Shown: positions 44,043-51,065 of the stretch, piece by piece
Position numbering within the stretch: position 1 is the first letter of the stretch
How the letters are laid out: each line of letters starts with the position of its first letter
DNA from: an uncultured Saprospirales bacterium
GTDB lineage: Bacteria; Bacteroidota; Bacteroidia; Chitinophagales; Saprospiraceae
Assembly (NCBI GenBank): GCA_937864265.1
Contig: CALMIR010000138.1
Location: 1-64,000, forward strand
Direction of reading: 5' to 3'
DNA: 64,000 nucleotides
Made by a program: the position numbers and the translations under genes
The notes under the pieces: generated by a model
The model's input: the letters and a program-made list of their open reading frames with translations, nothing else
The model's database searches: none
Told to the model about the DNA's origin: nothing

Positions 44043-44942
44043 ATGAGCAAGTCTTCATTTTTGCAATTTATAGCATTAGAAAAACGGTTTTCCAAGCATA
44101 CGCAACTGGCCTACGCTACTGATTTAGACCAGTTCGAAGCCTTTGTAAAAAACGATATAGGCCTCACTTCTTTAACGGAGGTGAGGCATACTCATATTAG
44201 AAGGTGGATGGTTGATTTGATCAACAAAGGCTACTCCTCAAAATCAGTCACCCGAAAAATATCCACCCTAAAAGCATTCTACCGGTTCTTAGTTCGCAAA
44301 AAAGGGCTGGAAAACGATCCGACCCTCAAAGTTTCAGCGCCCAAAGTACCCAAAAAACTACCTGCTGTACTGAGGGTGAGCGAGCTGGAGAACCTTTATC
44401 AAGCCCTTCCATTTAGCGATGATTACGAAGGCAAACGCAACCAATGCCTATTGGAACTGCTCTACCAAACAGGAATTCGACGCTCAGAAGCCATAAATAT
44501 CAAAATCAGCGATATCTACCATGACCAGGCGCTGCTAAAAGTGAGCGGCAAAGGCAACAAAGAACGTTTAATCCCGCTTGGACCAGCCCTAATGAACCTG
44601 ATTGGACAATATCACCAAGCCCGCTTGGCCGAATTTCCCGATTCCTCCAAAAATTCCTTTTTTTTTCTCACCTCAAAAGGAAACCCCATGTACCCCAAGC
44701 TTGTTTATAATATTGTCCACAAACATTTATCGCTAGTGACACAAAATGAAAGTAAAAGCCCACATACCCTGCGACATTCATTCGCTACCCACTTATCAGA
44801 AAACGGAGCGGATCTCAACGCCATCAAATCGCTGTTAGGTCACGCTTCCTTAGCTTCCACACAAATATATATGCACAACTCCATCGAAAGACTCAAAAAA
44901 GTATATCAACAAGCCCATCCCAAGTCGGGCCAGGAAGATTGA
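44043..44942 (+). CDS. xerC: Tyrosine recombinase XerC/XerD-like
   Basis: 299 residues, standard Xer length. An N-terminal SAM-like DNA-binding domain (about 1-90, FLQFIALEKRFSKHTQLAY) precedes the catalytic domain with Arg146 (TGIRRSE), His241 and Arg244 (HTLRHSF), His267 (LLGHAS) and Tyr276 (TQIYMH). Chromosomal neighbours (rpsU before, hpf after) and the absence of attachment sites point to the housekeeping chromosome-dimer recombinase rather than a phage integrase. Whether it is XerC or XerD cannot be settled from the sequence alone. Confidence 0.88.
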   Translation: MSKSSFLQFIALEKRFSKHTQLAYATDLDQFEAFVKNDIGLTSLTEVRHTHIRRWMVDLINKGYSSKSVTRKISTLKAFYRFLVRKKGLENDPTLKVSAPKVPKKLPAVLRVSELENLYQALPFSDDYEGKRNQCLLELLYQTGIRRSEAINIKISDIYHDQALLKVSGKGNKERLIPLGPALMNLIGQYHQARLAEFPDSSKNSFFFLTSKGNPMYPKLVYNIVHKHLSLVTQNESKSPHTLRHSFATHLSENGADLNAIKSLLGHASLASTQIYMHNSIERLKKVYQQAHPKSGQED

Positions 44943-45000
44943 GCCTATAGTGCTTCCTGGTATATTCCTTTTATTTTTTCATTTCTTAAACCGTATTTTT

Positions 45001-45297
45001 ATGAGAATCCATACCGAAGCTGTTCAGTTCAAAGCCGATCAAAAGTTGATCACCTTCATTGAAAAGAAGATGACTAAAATGACCCAGTTTTACGACCGGA
45101 TTATAGAAGCCAACGTGATATTGAAGTTAGAAAACTCCGGCCAAGTGAAAGACAAAATAGCAGAAGTCAAGCTCAGCGTTCCAGGCGAAGTATTATTTGC
45201 CAAGGAATCCAGCAAAACATTCGAAGCATCCGTTGACAGTGCCACGGAATCCCTTCGGCGACAATTGGAGAAATACAAAGACCGACTTGCCAAATAA
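45001..45297 (+). CDS. hpf: Short ribosome hibernation-promoting factor
   Basis: 98 residues, short-form HPF/RaiA. MRIHTEAVQFKADQKLITFI, then the KMTKMTQFYDRI helix and VKLSVPGEVLFAKESSKTFE, follow the beta-alpha-beta-beta-beta-alpha fold; the DSATESLRRQLEKYKDRL helix closes it. It should bind the decoding site and help inactive ribosomes form dimers. The ATG at 45001 is preferred over 44950, whose extension is hydrophobic and unlike the family. A strong terminator follows at 45352-45385. Confidence 0.88.
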   Translation: MRIHTEAVQFKADQKLITFIEKKMTKMTQFYDRIIEANVILKLENSGQVKDKIAEVKLSVPGEVLFAKESSKTFEASVDSATESLRRQLEKYKDRLAK

Positions 45298-45351
45298 AGA
45301 ATAAGAAGAAAAGGCATACAATGGCTCAAGTTCCTTTTCTCTGGATGGGTC

Positions 45352-45385
45352 AACAAACCCTCTGATAAAAATCAGGGGGTTTGTT
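45352..45385 (+). terminator. Strong terminator after hpf
   Basis: The stem AACAAACCCTCTGAT / ATCAGGGGGTTTGTT (15 bp, one T-G wobble) has an AAAA loop and is followed by ATTTC. It separates the xer-hpf unit from the tRNA-tuf unit. Confidence 0.8.
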
Positions 45386-45456
45386 ATTTCAAATAACGAA
45401 TCATTGTTATATGATTCAAGGCTCAAAAAAAAAAGAAAAAAAAATTATTTAGTTTT

Positions 45457-45483
45457 TTGTTTTGTCAAAAAGTTCTATCTTTG
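45457..45483 (+). promoter_or_regulatory. Promoter of the tRNA-tuf unit
   Basis: TTG at 45457-45459 and TATCTTTG (exact TAnnTTTG) at 45476-45483 are 16 nt apart, slightly short of the usual spacing. A run of A/T precedes it. A start near 45489 would give a leader of about 170 nt before tRNA-Thr. Confidence 0.6.
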
Positions 45484-45656
45484 CAATCGCTTTGCGAAAA
45501 CGTTCCCAAAGTAAATCTTGAAAAGCTAATAAATTCAACGTTTTAGGGTCAATTTACGCGCTCAAAACACCATTCAAGCAAATGGTTTTCAGGCAGTAAC
45601 AAATTCCTATTTGTCGATTCATTTTCTTTGTCCAAGTCATTTGGCATTTACCATAA

Positions 45657-45729
45657 GCCAGCATAGCTCAGTTGGTAGAGCAGCTGATTTGTAATCAGCT
45701 GGTCGGGGGTTCGAGTCCCTCTGCTGGCT
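45657..45729 (+). tRNA. tRNA-Thr (TGT)
   Basis: The acceptor arms GCCAGCA and TGCTGGC pair fully. The D arm (GCTC...GAGC), an anticodon loop TTTGTAA giving TGT at 45690-45692, and a T arm with GGTTCGAGT are all present. The discriminator is T at 45729. CCA is not encoded (CTA follows). Confidence 0.95.
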
Positions 45730-45783
45730 CTAGATATATGAATCCATTCAGAGAATTTTGACAATTCCCTGATGTTGAATCAA

Positions 45784-45866
45784 GGGGGTGCGCCGAAGTT
45801 GGAGAGACGGGGCAGACTGTAAATCTGTTGCTTATGGCTGAATAGGTTCGAATCCTATCACCCCCA
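45784..45866 (+). tRNA. tRNA-Tyr (GTA)
   Basis: Class II tRNA of 83 nt with a long variable arm. The acceptor arms GGGGGTG and CACCCCC pair, the anticodon GTA lies in the loop CTGTAAA, and the T loop is GGTTCGAAT. The discriminator is A at 45866. CCA is not encoded; the next bases begin a CA repeat. Confidence 0.95.
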
Positions 45867-45946
45867 CACACACACACTCAAACTCAAACTCAAACTCAAA
45901 CACACACACTCTCACCCTCACCCTCACCCTCACCCTCACCCAATTT
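45867..45946 (+). repeat. Compound microsatellite before tRNA-Gly
   Basis: A CA repeat, then four ACTCAA units (45876-45899), a second CA repeat and five exact CTCACC units (45911-45940), ending with CAATTT (45941-45946) flush against the tRNA. Five CCC runs spaced by 3 nt give the minus strand a canonical G-quadruplex pattern. Confidence 0.85.
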
Positions 45947-46019
45947 GCGGGCGTAGCTCAGTTGGTAGAGCATCAGCCTTCCAAGCTGAGGGTCGCGGGT
46001 TCGAGCCTCGTCGCCCGCT
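45947..46019 (+). tRNA. tRNA-Gly (TCC)
   Basis: The acceptor arms GCGGGCG and CGCCCGC pair, and the anticodon TCC lies in the loop of stem CAGCC...GGCTG-like arms (CTTCCAA). The discriminator is T at 46019, as usual for Gly. CCA is encoded at 46020-46022 and followed by nine T. Confidence 0.95.
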
Positions 46020-46047
46020 CCATTTTTTTTTGACCTAACTCTCCCTT

Positions 46048-46091
46048 ATCACACCCACACTCTCACCCTCACCCTCACCCTCACTCAATTT
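46048..46091 (+). repeat. Microsatellite before tRNA-Thr (GGT)
   Basis: An ACACCCACACT start, three CTCACC units and one CTCACT (46062-46085), then CAATTT (46086-46091) directly against the tRNA 5' end. The same arrangement is found at tRNA-Gly and tRNA-Trp. Confidence 0.8.
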
Positions 46092-46163
<72 letters not shown>

Positions 46164-46221
46164 CCATGATGTGTTCAGCGATTATTTGTTAATAAAAACT
46201 TTACCTAAAAATTCAATATCG

Positions 46222-47421
46222 ATGGCTAAGGAAACTTTTGAAAGGACCAAGCCCCACCTCAACGTAGGTACTATTGGCCACGTTGACCACGGTAAGACGA
46301 CACTTACTGCTGCAATTACCTACGTTCTATCGCAAGACGGTCTTGCAGAAAAAAAGGACTATGATTCAATTGATGCTGCACCCGAAGAAAAAGAGCGCGG
46401 TATCACGATCAATACGGCACACGTTGAATACCAGACGTTAAAACGTCACTATGCACACGTGGATTGCCCAGGTCACGCCGACTATGTAAAGAACATGGTA
46501 ACAGGTGCTGCCCAGATGGACGGTGCCATTCTGGTAGTTGCTGCTACCGATGGTCCTATGCCACAGACGCGTGAACACATCCTTTTGGCTCGCCAGGTAG
46601 GTGTACCCAAAATCGTTGTTTTTATGAACAAAGTCGATTTGGTGGACGATGAGGAAATGTTGGAACTGGTAGAAATGGAAGTGCGCGAACTGCTGGATAC
46701 ATACGAATTCGATGGCGACAACGCTTCTGTTATCAAAGGTTCTGCATTGAAAGCCCTGGAAGGTGATGCAAAAGCAGTCGCTGCTATCAAGGAATTGATG
46801 GATGCAGTTGACAATGATATTCCAGAGCCAGAACGCTTGGTTGACCTGCCGTTTTTGATGCCAATTGAAGACGTATTTTCTATCACTGGTCGTGGTACAG
46901 TTGCCACTGGTCGTATCGAACGCGGTGTGATCAACACAGGTGATAAAGTACAGATCATCGGTATGATGGCAGACGACGCAAAGCCATTGGACTCTACCAT
47001 TACGGGTGTAGAAATGTTCCGCAAAATTTTGGATCGCGGTGAAGCAGGTGATAACGCAGGTCTGTTGTTGCGCGGTATTGAAAAAGATGCCATCCGTCGC
47101 GGTATGGTTATCTGCAAGCCCGGCTCTGTAAAGCCACACAAACACTTCAAGTGTGAGGTTTACGTTTTGTCAAAAGAAGAAGGTGGCCGTCACACACCAT
47201 TTTTCAATGGCTACCGTCCTCAGTTTTACTTCCGCACCACGGACGTAACTGGCGATGTTAAGCTTCCTGAAGGTGTTGAAATGGTGATGCCTGGTGATAA
47301 CGTAGCCCTGGAAGTAAAACTGCTGAGCACTATCGCTATGGAAAAAGGTCTTCGTTTCGCGATTCGCGAAGGTGGCCGTACCGTAGGCGCTGGTCAGGTT
47401 ACTGAAATCCTGGATAAATAA
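46222..47421 (+). CDS. tuf: Elongation factor Tu
   Basis: 399 residues. The GTPase delivers aminoacyl-tRNA to the ribosome. The G motifs are GHVDHGKT (P-loop), DCPGH, NKVD and the SAL-type G5 (GSALKAL). Domain 2 begins near [17 protein letters not shown] and domain 3 ends [16 protein letters not shown]. The ATG at 46222 ([10 protein letters not shown]) is the conserved start; the ORF's upstream codons to 46171 lie in the tRNA spacer. It is the last gene of thrT-tyr-gly-thr-tuf and is followed by a 20-bp terminator stem. Confidence 0.98.
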   Translation: MAKETFERTKPHLNVGTIGHVDHGKTTLTAAITYVLSQDGLAEKKDYDSIDAAPEEKERGITINTAHVEYQTLKRHYAHVDCPGHADYVKNMVTGAAQMDGAILVVAATDGPMPQTREHILLARQVGVPKIVVFMNKVDLVDDEEMLELVEMEVRELLDTYEFDGDNASVIKGSALKALEGDAKAVAAIKELMDAVDNDIPEPERLVDLPFLMPIEDVFSITGRGTVATGRIERGVINTGDKVQIIGMMADDAKPLDSTITGVEMFRKILDRGEAGDNAGLLLRGIEKDAIRRGMVICKPGSVKPHKHFKCEVYVLSKEEGGRHTPFFNGYRPQFYFRTTDVTGDVKLPEGVEMVMPGDNVALEVKLLSTIAMEKGLRFAIREGGRTVGAGQVTEILDK

Positions 47422-47453
47422 TCAAAGGTTTTTTTCCTTTTTTAAATCCATAA

Positions 47454-47497
47454 AAACGAAAAATTAAGTATCCCGACGGATGCTTAATTTTTCGTTT
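47454..47497. terminator. Long hairpin terminator after tuf
   Basis: A 20-bp stem (AAACGAAAAATTAAGTATCC with its complement, one G-T pair) around a CGAC loop. Its T-rich right arm gives a terminator for the tuf transcript, 32 nt after the stop. Confidence 0.8.
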
Positions 47498-47518
47498 ATG
47501 TTAGCTTGGCCAAGCATA

Positions 47519-47558
47519 GCCACACACACACACCCTCACCCTCACCCTCACTCAATTT
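47519..47558 (+). repeat. Microsatellite before tRNA-Trp
   Basis: A CA repeat, two CTCACC units and one CTCACT (47535-47552), then CAATTT (47553-47558) directly against the tRNA. It follows the tuf terminator, so it also lies where the promoter of the next unit should be. Confidence 0.8.
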
Positions 47559-47631
47559 ACGGGCATAGCTCAGCTGGTAGAGCGACGGTCTCCAAAACCG
47601 TAGGCCGAGGGTTCGAATCCTTCTGCCCGTG
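47559..47631 (+). tRNA. tRNA-Trp (CCA)
   Basis: The acceptor arms ACGGGCA and TGCCCGT pair, and the anticodon CCA lies in the loop CTCCAAA. The discriminator is G at 47631 and the 3' CCA is encoded at 47632-47634. It lies 51 nt before secE, as in many bacteria. Confidence 0.95.
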
Positions 47632-47682
47632 CCAGGCAAGAAAAAAGCCGTACCATAAAGTGCGACTTATAAAATCTGCAAG

Positions 47683-47874
47683 ATGGAAAGATTGAAGTTA
47701 TATTTTTTGGAGAGCTACAATGAATTGATCAACAAGGTTACCTGGCCTACTTATGAAAATCTGCTCAGCAGTACCATCGTTGTATTAGTAGCTTCACTAA
47801 TCCTGGCACTCATCATCTTTTTGATGGATGCTACTTCCAATGGGTTACTCGATTTGATCTATCCCAACGCATAA
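47683..47874 (+). CDS. secE: Preprotein translocase subunit SecE
   Basis: 63 residues, the single-helix short form. The amphipathic YFLESYNELINKVTWPTYENLL is the conserved SecE motif, followed by one membrane helix (about 30-48). It holds SecY together in the translocase. It lies 10 bp before nusG in the classical order. Confidence 0.93.
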   Translation: MERLKLYFLESYNELINKVTWPTYENLLSSTIVVLVASLILALIIFLMDATSNGLLDLIYPNA

Positions 47875-47884
47875 TCGTTTTTAA

Positions 47885-48469
47885 ATGGAAGATCAGCAAA
47901 AAAACGCATCAGCAGAAAGCAAGGCTGATGAGAAAAAGTGGTATTCTTTAAGAGTAATCAGCGGCAAAGAGCGCAAGATTAAAGAAAGAATAGAGCTGGA
48001 AGTGGATCGCGCCGGATGGAGTGGTTTCATTAGCCAAGTTCTTGTTCCTACTGAAAAAGTTTATAAAATCCGGAATGGCAAGAAAGTCATTTCTGAACGC
48101 AATATTCTACCAGGTTACATTTTAATTGAAGCCGATCCAGCTCAATTTTCAGGTGAAGTAGTTTCTACTATTTCCAATATGCCAAATGTAATCCACTTCT
48201 TGGGCAAAAATGAACCTATCCCGATGCGGCAGTCAGAAGCCAATCGCATGCTGGGTAAAGTGGACGAATCGCAAGATGCAGGTGAAGCGCTATTAGAGCC
48301 TTTTATTGTAGGTGAAACCGTCAAAATCATCGACGGCCCATTTAGCGAATTCATAGGCGATATTCAGGAAGTGAACGAGGAAAAGAAAAAATTGAAAGTA
48401 ATCGTCAAAATTTTTGGCCGGGGCACAGAAGTCGAACTGAATTTTGTGCAGGTTGAAAAAACGGCATAA
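47885..48469 (+). CDS. nusG: Transcription elongation/termination factor NusG
   Basis: 194 residues. The NGN domain opens with KKWYSLRVISGKERKIKERI and contains LPGYILIEAD. The KOW domain contains VKIIDGPFSEFIGDIQEVNEEKKKLKV (in parts), and the ending FGRGTEVELNFVQVEK is typical. It couples RNA polymerase to the ribosome and Rho. Bacteroidota NusG of this length has no insertion. Confidence 0.96.
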   Translation: MEDQQKNASAESKADEKKWYSLRVISGKERKIKERIELEVDRAGWSGFISQVLVPTEKVYKIRNGKKVISERNILPGYILIEADPAQFSGEVVSTISNMPNVIHFLGKNEPIPMRQSEANRMLGKVDESQDAGEALLEPFIVGETVKIIDGPFSEFIGDIQEVNEEKKKLKVIVKIFGRGTEVELNFVQVEKTA

Positions 48470-48569
48470 CAACCATATGGGGCTGCCCATACTTTAGTAC
48501 CATTTTGAATGGTAAGCTTCCCTAAAGCGTCAAACAGCCTCGATATTTTGATATTTTAAAGCACTAACA

Positions 48570-49013
48570 ATGGCTAAAGAAGTCGATGTTCTTATCAAAC
48601 TTCAGGCAAAAGGAGGACAAGCAAACCCAGCGCCGCCGATTGGCCCTGCGCTAGGTTCTAAAGGGGTGAACATCATGGAGTTCTGCAAACGCTTCAATGC
48701 GGAAACACAGGACAAAATGGGTCAATTGTTACCTGTATTGATTACAGTTTACAAAGACAAGTCTTTCACCTTTATTATCAAAACGCCTCCTGCAGCCATT
48801 CAACTGATGGAAGCAGCTAAAGTAAAAGGAGGTTCTCCTGAGCCAAACCGTAAAAAAGTCGGTTCGGTAAGCTGGGAAGATGTCCAGAAAATAGCGGAAA
48901 ACAAGATGTCCGACTTGAACTGTTTTACAGTTGAATCTGCCATGAGGATGGTAGCCGGTACTGCCCGCAGCATGGGTATTAATGTGACTGGTACACCGCC
49001 TTGGCAGTCATAA
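48570..49013 (+). CDS. rplK: 50S ribosomal protein uL11
   Basis: 147 residues. The N-terminal [20 protein letters not shown] is diagnostic for uL11 and holds the Pro-rich thiostrepton-site segment. The C-terminal RNA-binding domain ends [11 protein letters not shown]. It forms the GTPase-associated centre with 23S rRNA and lies 68 bp before rplA. Confidence 0.97.
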   Translation: MAKEVDVLIKLQAKGGQANPAPPIGPALGSKGVNIMEFCKRFNAETQDKMGQLLPVLITVYKDKSFTFIIKTPPAAIQLMEAAKVKGGSPEPNRKKVGSVSWEDVQKIAENKMSDLNCFTVESAMRMVAGTARSMGINVTGTPPWQS

Positions 49014-49081
49014 TGAATGTTTTTTCACCGAGGGAGTCCTAATCATTTATAATAGGGCGCAATACCTCAAAATTTGAAATA

Positions 49082-49774
49082 ATGGCAAAAGTAGGAAAAA
49101 AGCGAGCTGCCGCAGATGCCAAAGTCGATCGAGAAAAGTTCTACTCTTTGGAGGAAGCCATGGGCTTGGTCAAAGATGTAAATACAACTAAGTTCGACGC
49201 TTCGGTTGATGTGCATGTCCGGCTCGGTGTTGACCCGCGCAAGCCCGACCAGGCACTACGCGGTACGGTATCTCTCCCCCATGGCACTGGTAAAACCAAG
49301 CGCGTGCTGGTATTCTGTACACCCGATAAGGAAGCAGAAGCCCAGGCAGCAGGTGCCGATTACGTGGGTTTGGAAGAATACATGCAAAAAATTCAAGGTG
49401 GCTGGCTAGATGTGGACGTCATCATCGCTACACCACAGGTTATGGCTCAAGTGGGTCGCTTGGGTCGTGTTTTAGGGCCTCGTGGACTCATGCCCAACCC
49501 TAAAACGGGTACGGTAACTATGGATGTCGCTTCAGCAGTTACAGATGTAAAAGGGGGTAAAATCGCCTTCCGAGTTGATAAAACAGGTATCGTCCACGCT
49601 TCTATCGGTCGCGTATCCTTTACGCCCGACAAGCTCACCGACAACGCCAACGAATTGTTGGGTACCCTGGTACGCATGAAACCATCCGCTGCTAAAGGAA
49701 CTTATATCAAGTCTGTAACAGTGGCCAGTACCATGAGTCCTGGTATCCGGGTGGATGCAAAATCGATTCGCTAA
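49082..49774 (+). CDS. rplA: 50S ribosomal protein uL1
   Basis: 230 residues, normal length. [21 protein letters not shown], then [12 protein letters not shown] and [15 protein letters not shown], are family hallmarks. It forms the L1 stalk. In many bacteria uL1 represses its own rplKA mRNA; no leader element was verified here. It lies 19 bp before rplJ. Confidence 0.97.
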   Translation: MAKVGKKRAAADAKVDREKFYSLEEAMGLVKDVNTTKFDASVDVHVRLGVDPRKPDQALRGTVSLPHGTGKTKRVLVFCTPDKEAEAQAAGADYVGLEEYMQKIQGGWLDVDVIIATPQVMAQVGRLGRVLGPRGLMPNPKTGTVTMDVASAVTDVKGGKIAFRVDKTGIVHASIGRVSFTPDKLTDNANELLGTLVRMKPSAAKGTYIKSVTVASTMSPGIRVDAKSIR

Positions 49775-49793
49775 GTAAAAAAACTGAATTGAA

Positions 49794-50321
49794 ATGACAA
49801 AAGTAGAAAAAACAGCTACCATTGAAGAACTGAAGGAAAAGCTGTCAGACGTTCAGTTTTTTTACCTGACAGATTCCTCTACACTTACGGTAGAGAAAAT
49901 CAACGCTTTCCGCAGGATTTGTTTTGAAAAAGGCATCGAAGTACGTGTGGTTAAAAACACATTGCTAAGAAAAGCCCTGGAATCTTTCCCGGAAGAAAGG
50001 CGTTATGATAACCTCTACGAAGTATTACAAGGCCCAACTTCTGTATTGTTTACAGAAAACGCCAACCTTCCTGCTAAAATTCTGAAAGAATTTAGAAAGG
50101 AAAATGATAAGCCCGTACTTAAAGCAGCTTATATTGATTCAGACGTGTTCCTTGGCGACGACCAACTAGATGCCTTGGCTACACTGAAATCAAAAGAAGA
50201 TTTGCTGGGCGAAGTGGTTACCCTGTTGTTATCCCCAATGCAGCAATTGGTAGGGGCTTTGCAATCAGGTGGAAATACCATCTCCGGTTTGCTCAAAACG
50301 TTGGAAGAACGCGGCGAATAA
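49794..50321 (+). CDS. rplJ: 50S ribosomal protein uL10
   Basis: 175 residues. The N-terminal domain includes FFYLTDSSTLTVEKINAFRR, VVKNTLLRKAL and LQGPTSVLF. The C-terminal helix LLSPMQQLVGALQSGGNTIS binds the bL12 dimers. The spacer to rplA is only 19 nt, too short for the long L10 leader known from E. coli. Confidence 0.96.
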   Translation: MTKVEKTATIEELKEKLSDVQFFYLTDSSTLTVEKINAFRRICFEKGIEVRVVKNTLLRKALESFPEERRYDNLYEVLQGPTSVLFTENANLPAKILKEFRKENDKPVLKAAYIDSDVFLGDDQLDALATLKSKEDLLGEVVTLLLSPMQQLVGALQSGGNTISGLLKTLEERGE

Positions 50322-50333
50322 ACCACCATTTAT

Positions 50334-50364
50334 GGCTTGGCACCACAACAAAGGTGCTAAAGCC
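50334..50364 (+). promoter_or_regulatory. Hairpin between rplJ and rplL
   Basis: An 11-bp stem with one bulged A (GGCTTGGCACC with GGTGCTAAAGCC) and an 8-nt loop lies 13 nt after the rplJ stop in a 114-bp spacer. It is a candidate attenuator, processing site or mRNA-stabilising element for the extra expression needed by bL12. Confidence 0.5.
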
Positions 50365-50435
50365 CAATTATTACGGCTTCCAAGCTGTACGCACAATATA
50401 TTGTTTAACGTACAACTGATTAAAATCCATTTAAA

Positions 50436-50822
50436 ATGGCAGATTTAAAGGCATTCGCAGAACAATTGGTCAACCTTACCATCAAAGAGGTAAAAGAATT
50501 GGCCGATATTTTAAAATCAGATTATGGCATTGAGCCAGCTGCCGCAGCAGTAGCAGTTGCAGCCGGACCAGCAGCCAGCGGTGATGCAGGTGCCGCAGCT
50601 CCTGCTGAAAAAACAGAATTTACTGTGTTCATGAAATCAGCAGGTGCTGGTAAATTGAAAGTAGTAAAAGAAGTTAAAACACTACTTAACCTTGGCTTGA
50701 AAGAGGCAAAAGACTTGGTGGACGGCGCTCCAGCAGTCGTAGCTGAAAACCTGCCAAAAGATGAAGCAGAAAAGCTGAAAGCTGCTCTGGAAGAAGCAGG
50801 CGCTGAAATCGAGCTGAAATAA
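50436..50822 (+). CDS. rplL: 50S ribosomal protein bL7/L12
   Basis: 128 residues. The N-terminal dimer domain (about 1-35) is joined by an Ala/Gly-rich hinge ([20 protein letters not shown]) to the C-terminal domain with [33 protein letters not shown] and the final [10 protein letters not shown]. It recruits translation factors to the stalk. Confidence 0.97.
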   Translation: MADLKAFAEQLVNLTIKEVKELADILKSDYGIEPAAAAVAVAAGPAASGDAGAAAPAEKTEFTVFMKSAGAGKLKVVKEVKTLLNLGLKEAKDLVDGAPAVVAENLPKDEAEKLKAALEEAGAEIELK

Positions 50823-50879
50823 GCAGTGCCCAATAACAGCCAGAATTTCAAATACCATGTTGAACTTTTGGCTTACAAA

Positions 50880-50912
50880 GGCTTAGCGAGTTGAGTGACA
50901 ACCCGCTAAGCC
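50880..50912 (+). promoter_or_regulatory. Hairpin between rplL and rpoB
   Basis: Stem GGCTTAGCG / CGCTAAGCC (9 bp), one A/C mismatch, then GTTG / CAAC around a 5-nt loop, 58 nt after the rplL stop. It is placed like the rplL-rpoB attenuator and RNase III site of E. coli, but the sequence is unrelated. Confidence 0.55.
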
Positions 50913-51065
50913 TATTGTCGTATAATATCAGATTGCCTTTTTTGGTTTGATGATTATAATTAGTGACAGCAGATTGAACTATTTCATTGCTTTTTCTGTA
51001 TTATAAAGGCAACTGGAATTTAAGAAAGCTTTGATTGCCAGTAATTTCAAATATAAAATTTACCA

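Noticed and set aside
44043-44942. Xer recombinase as a phage or island integrase
   Set aside because: It has standard Xer length and motifs, lies among housekeeping genes, and no direct-repeat attachment sites were seen around the nearby tRNAs.
45867-46091. Tandem repeats between tRNAs taken as a CRISPR array
   Set aside because: The units are 6 nt, without unique spacers of constant length and without cas genes.
46438-47150. Two long ORFs (235 and 222 codons) antisense to tuf
   Set aside because: They are open only because of the codon bias of tuf on the other strand; they have no family features and no start context.
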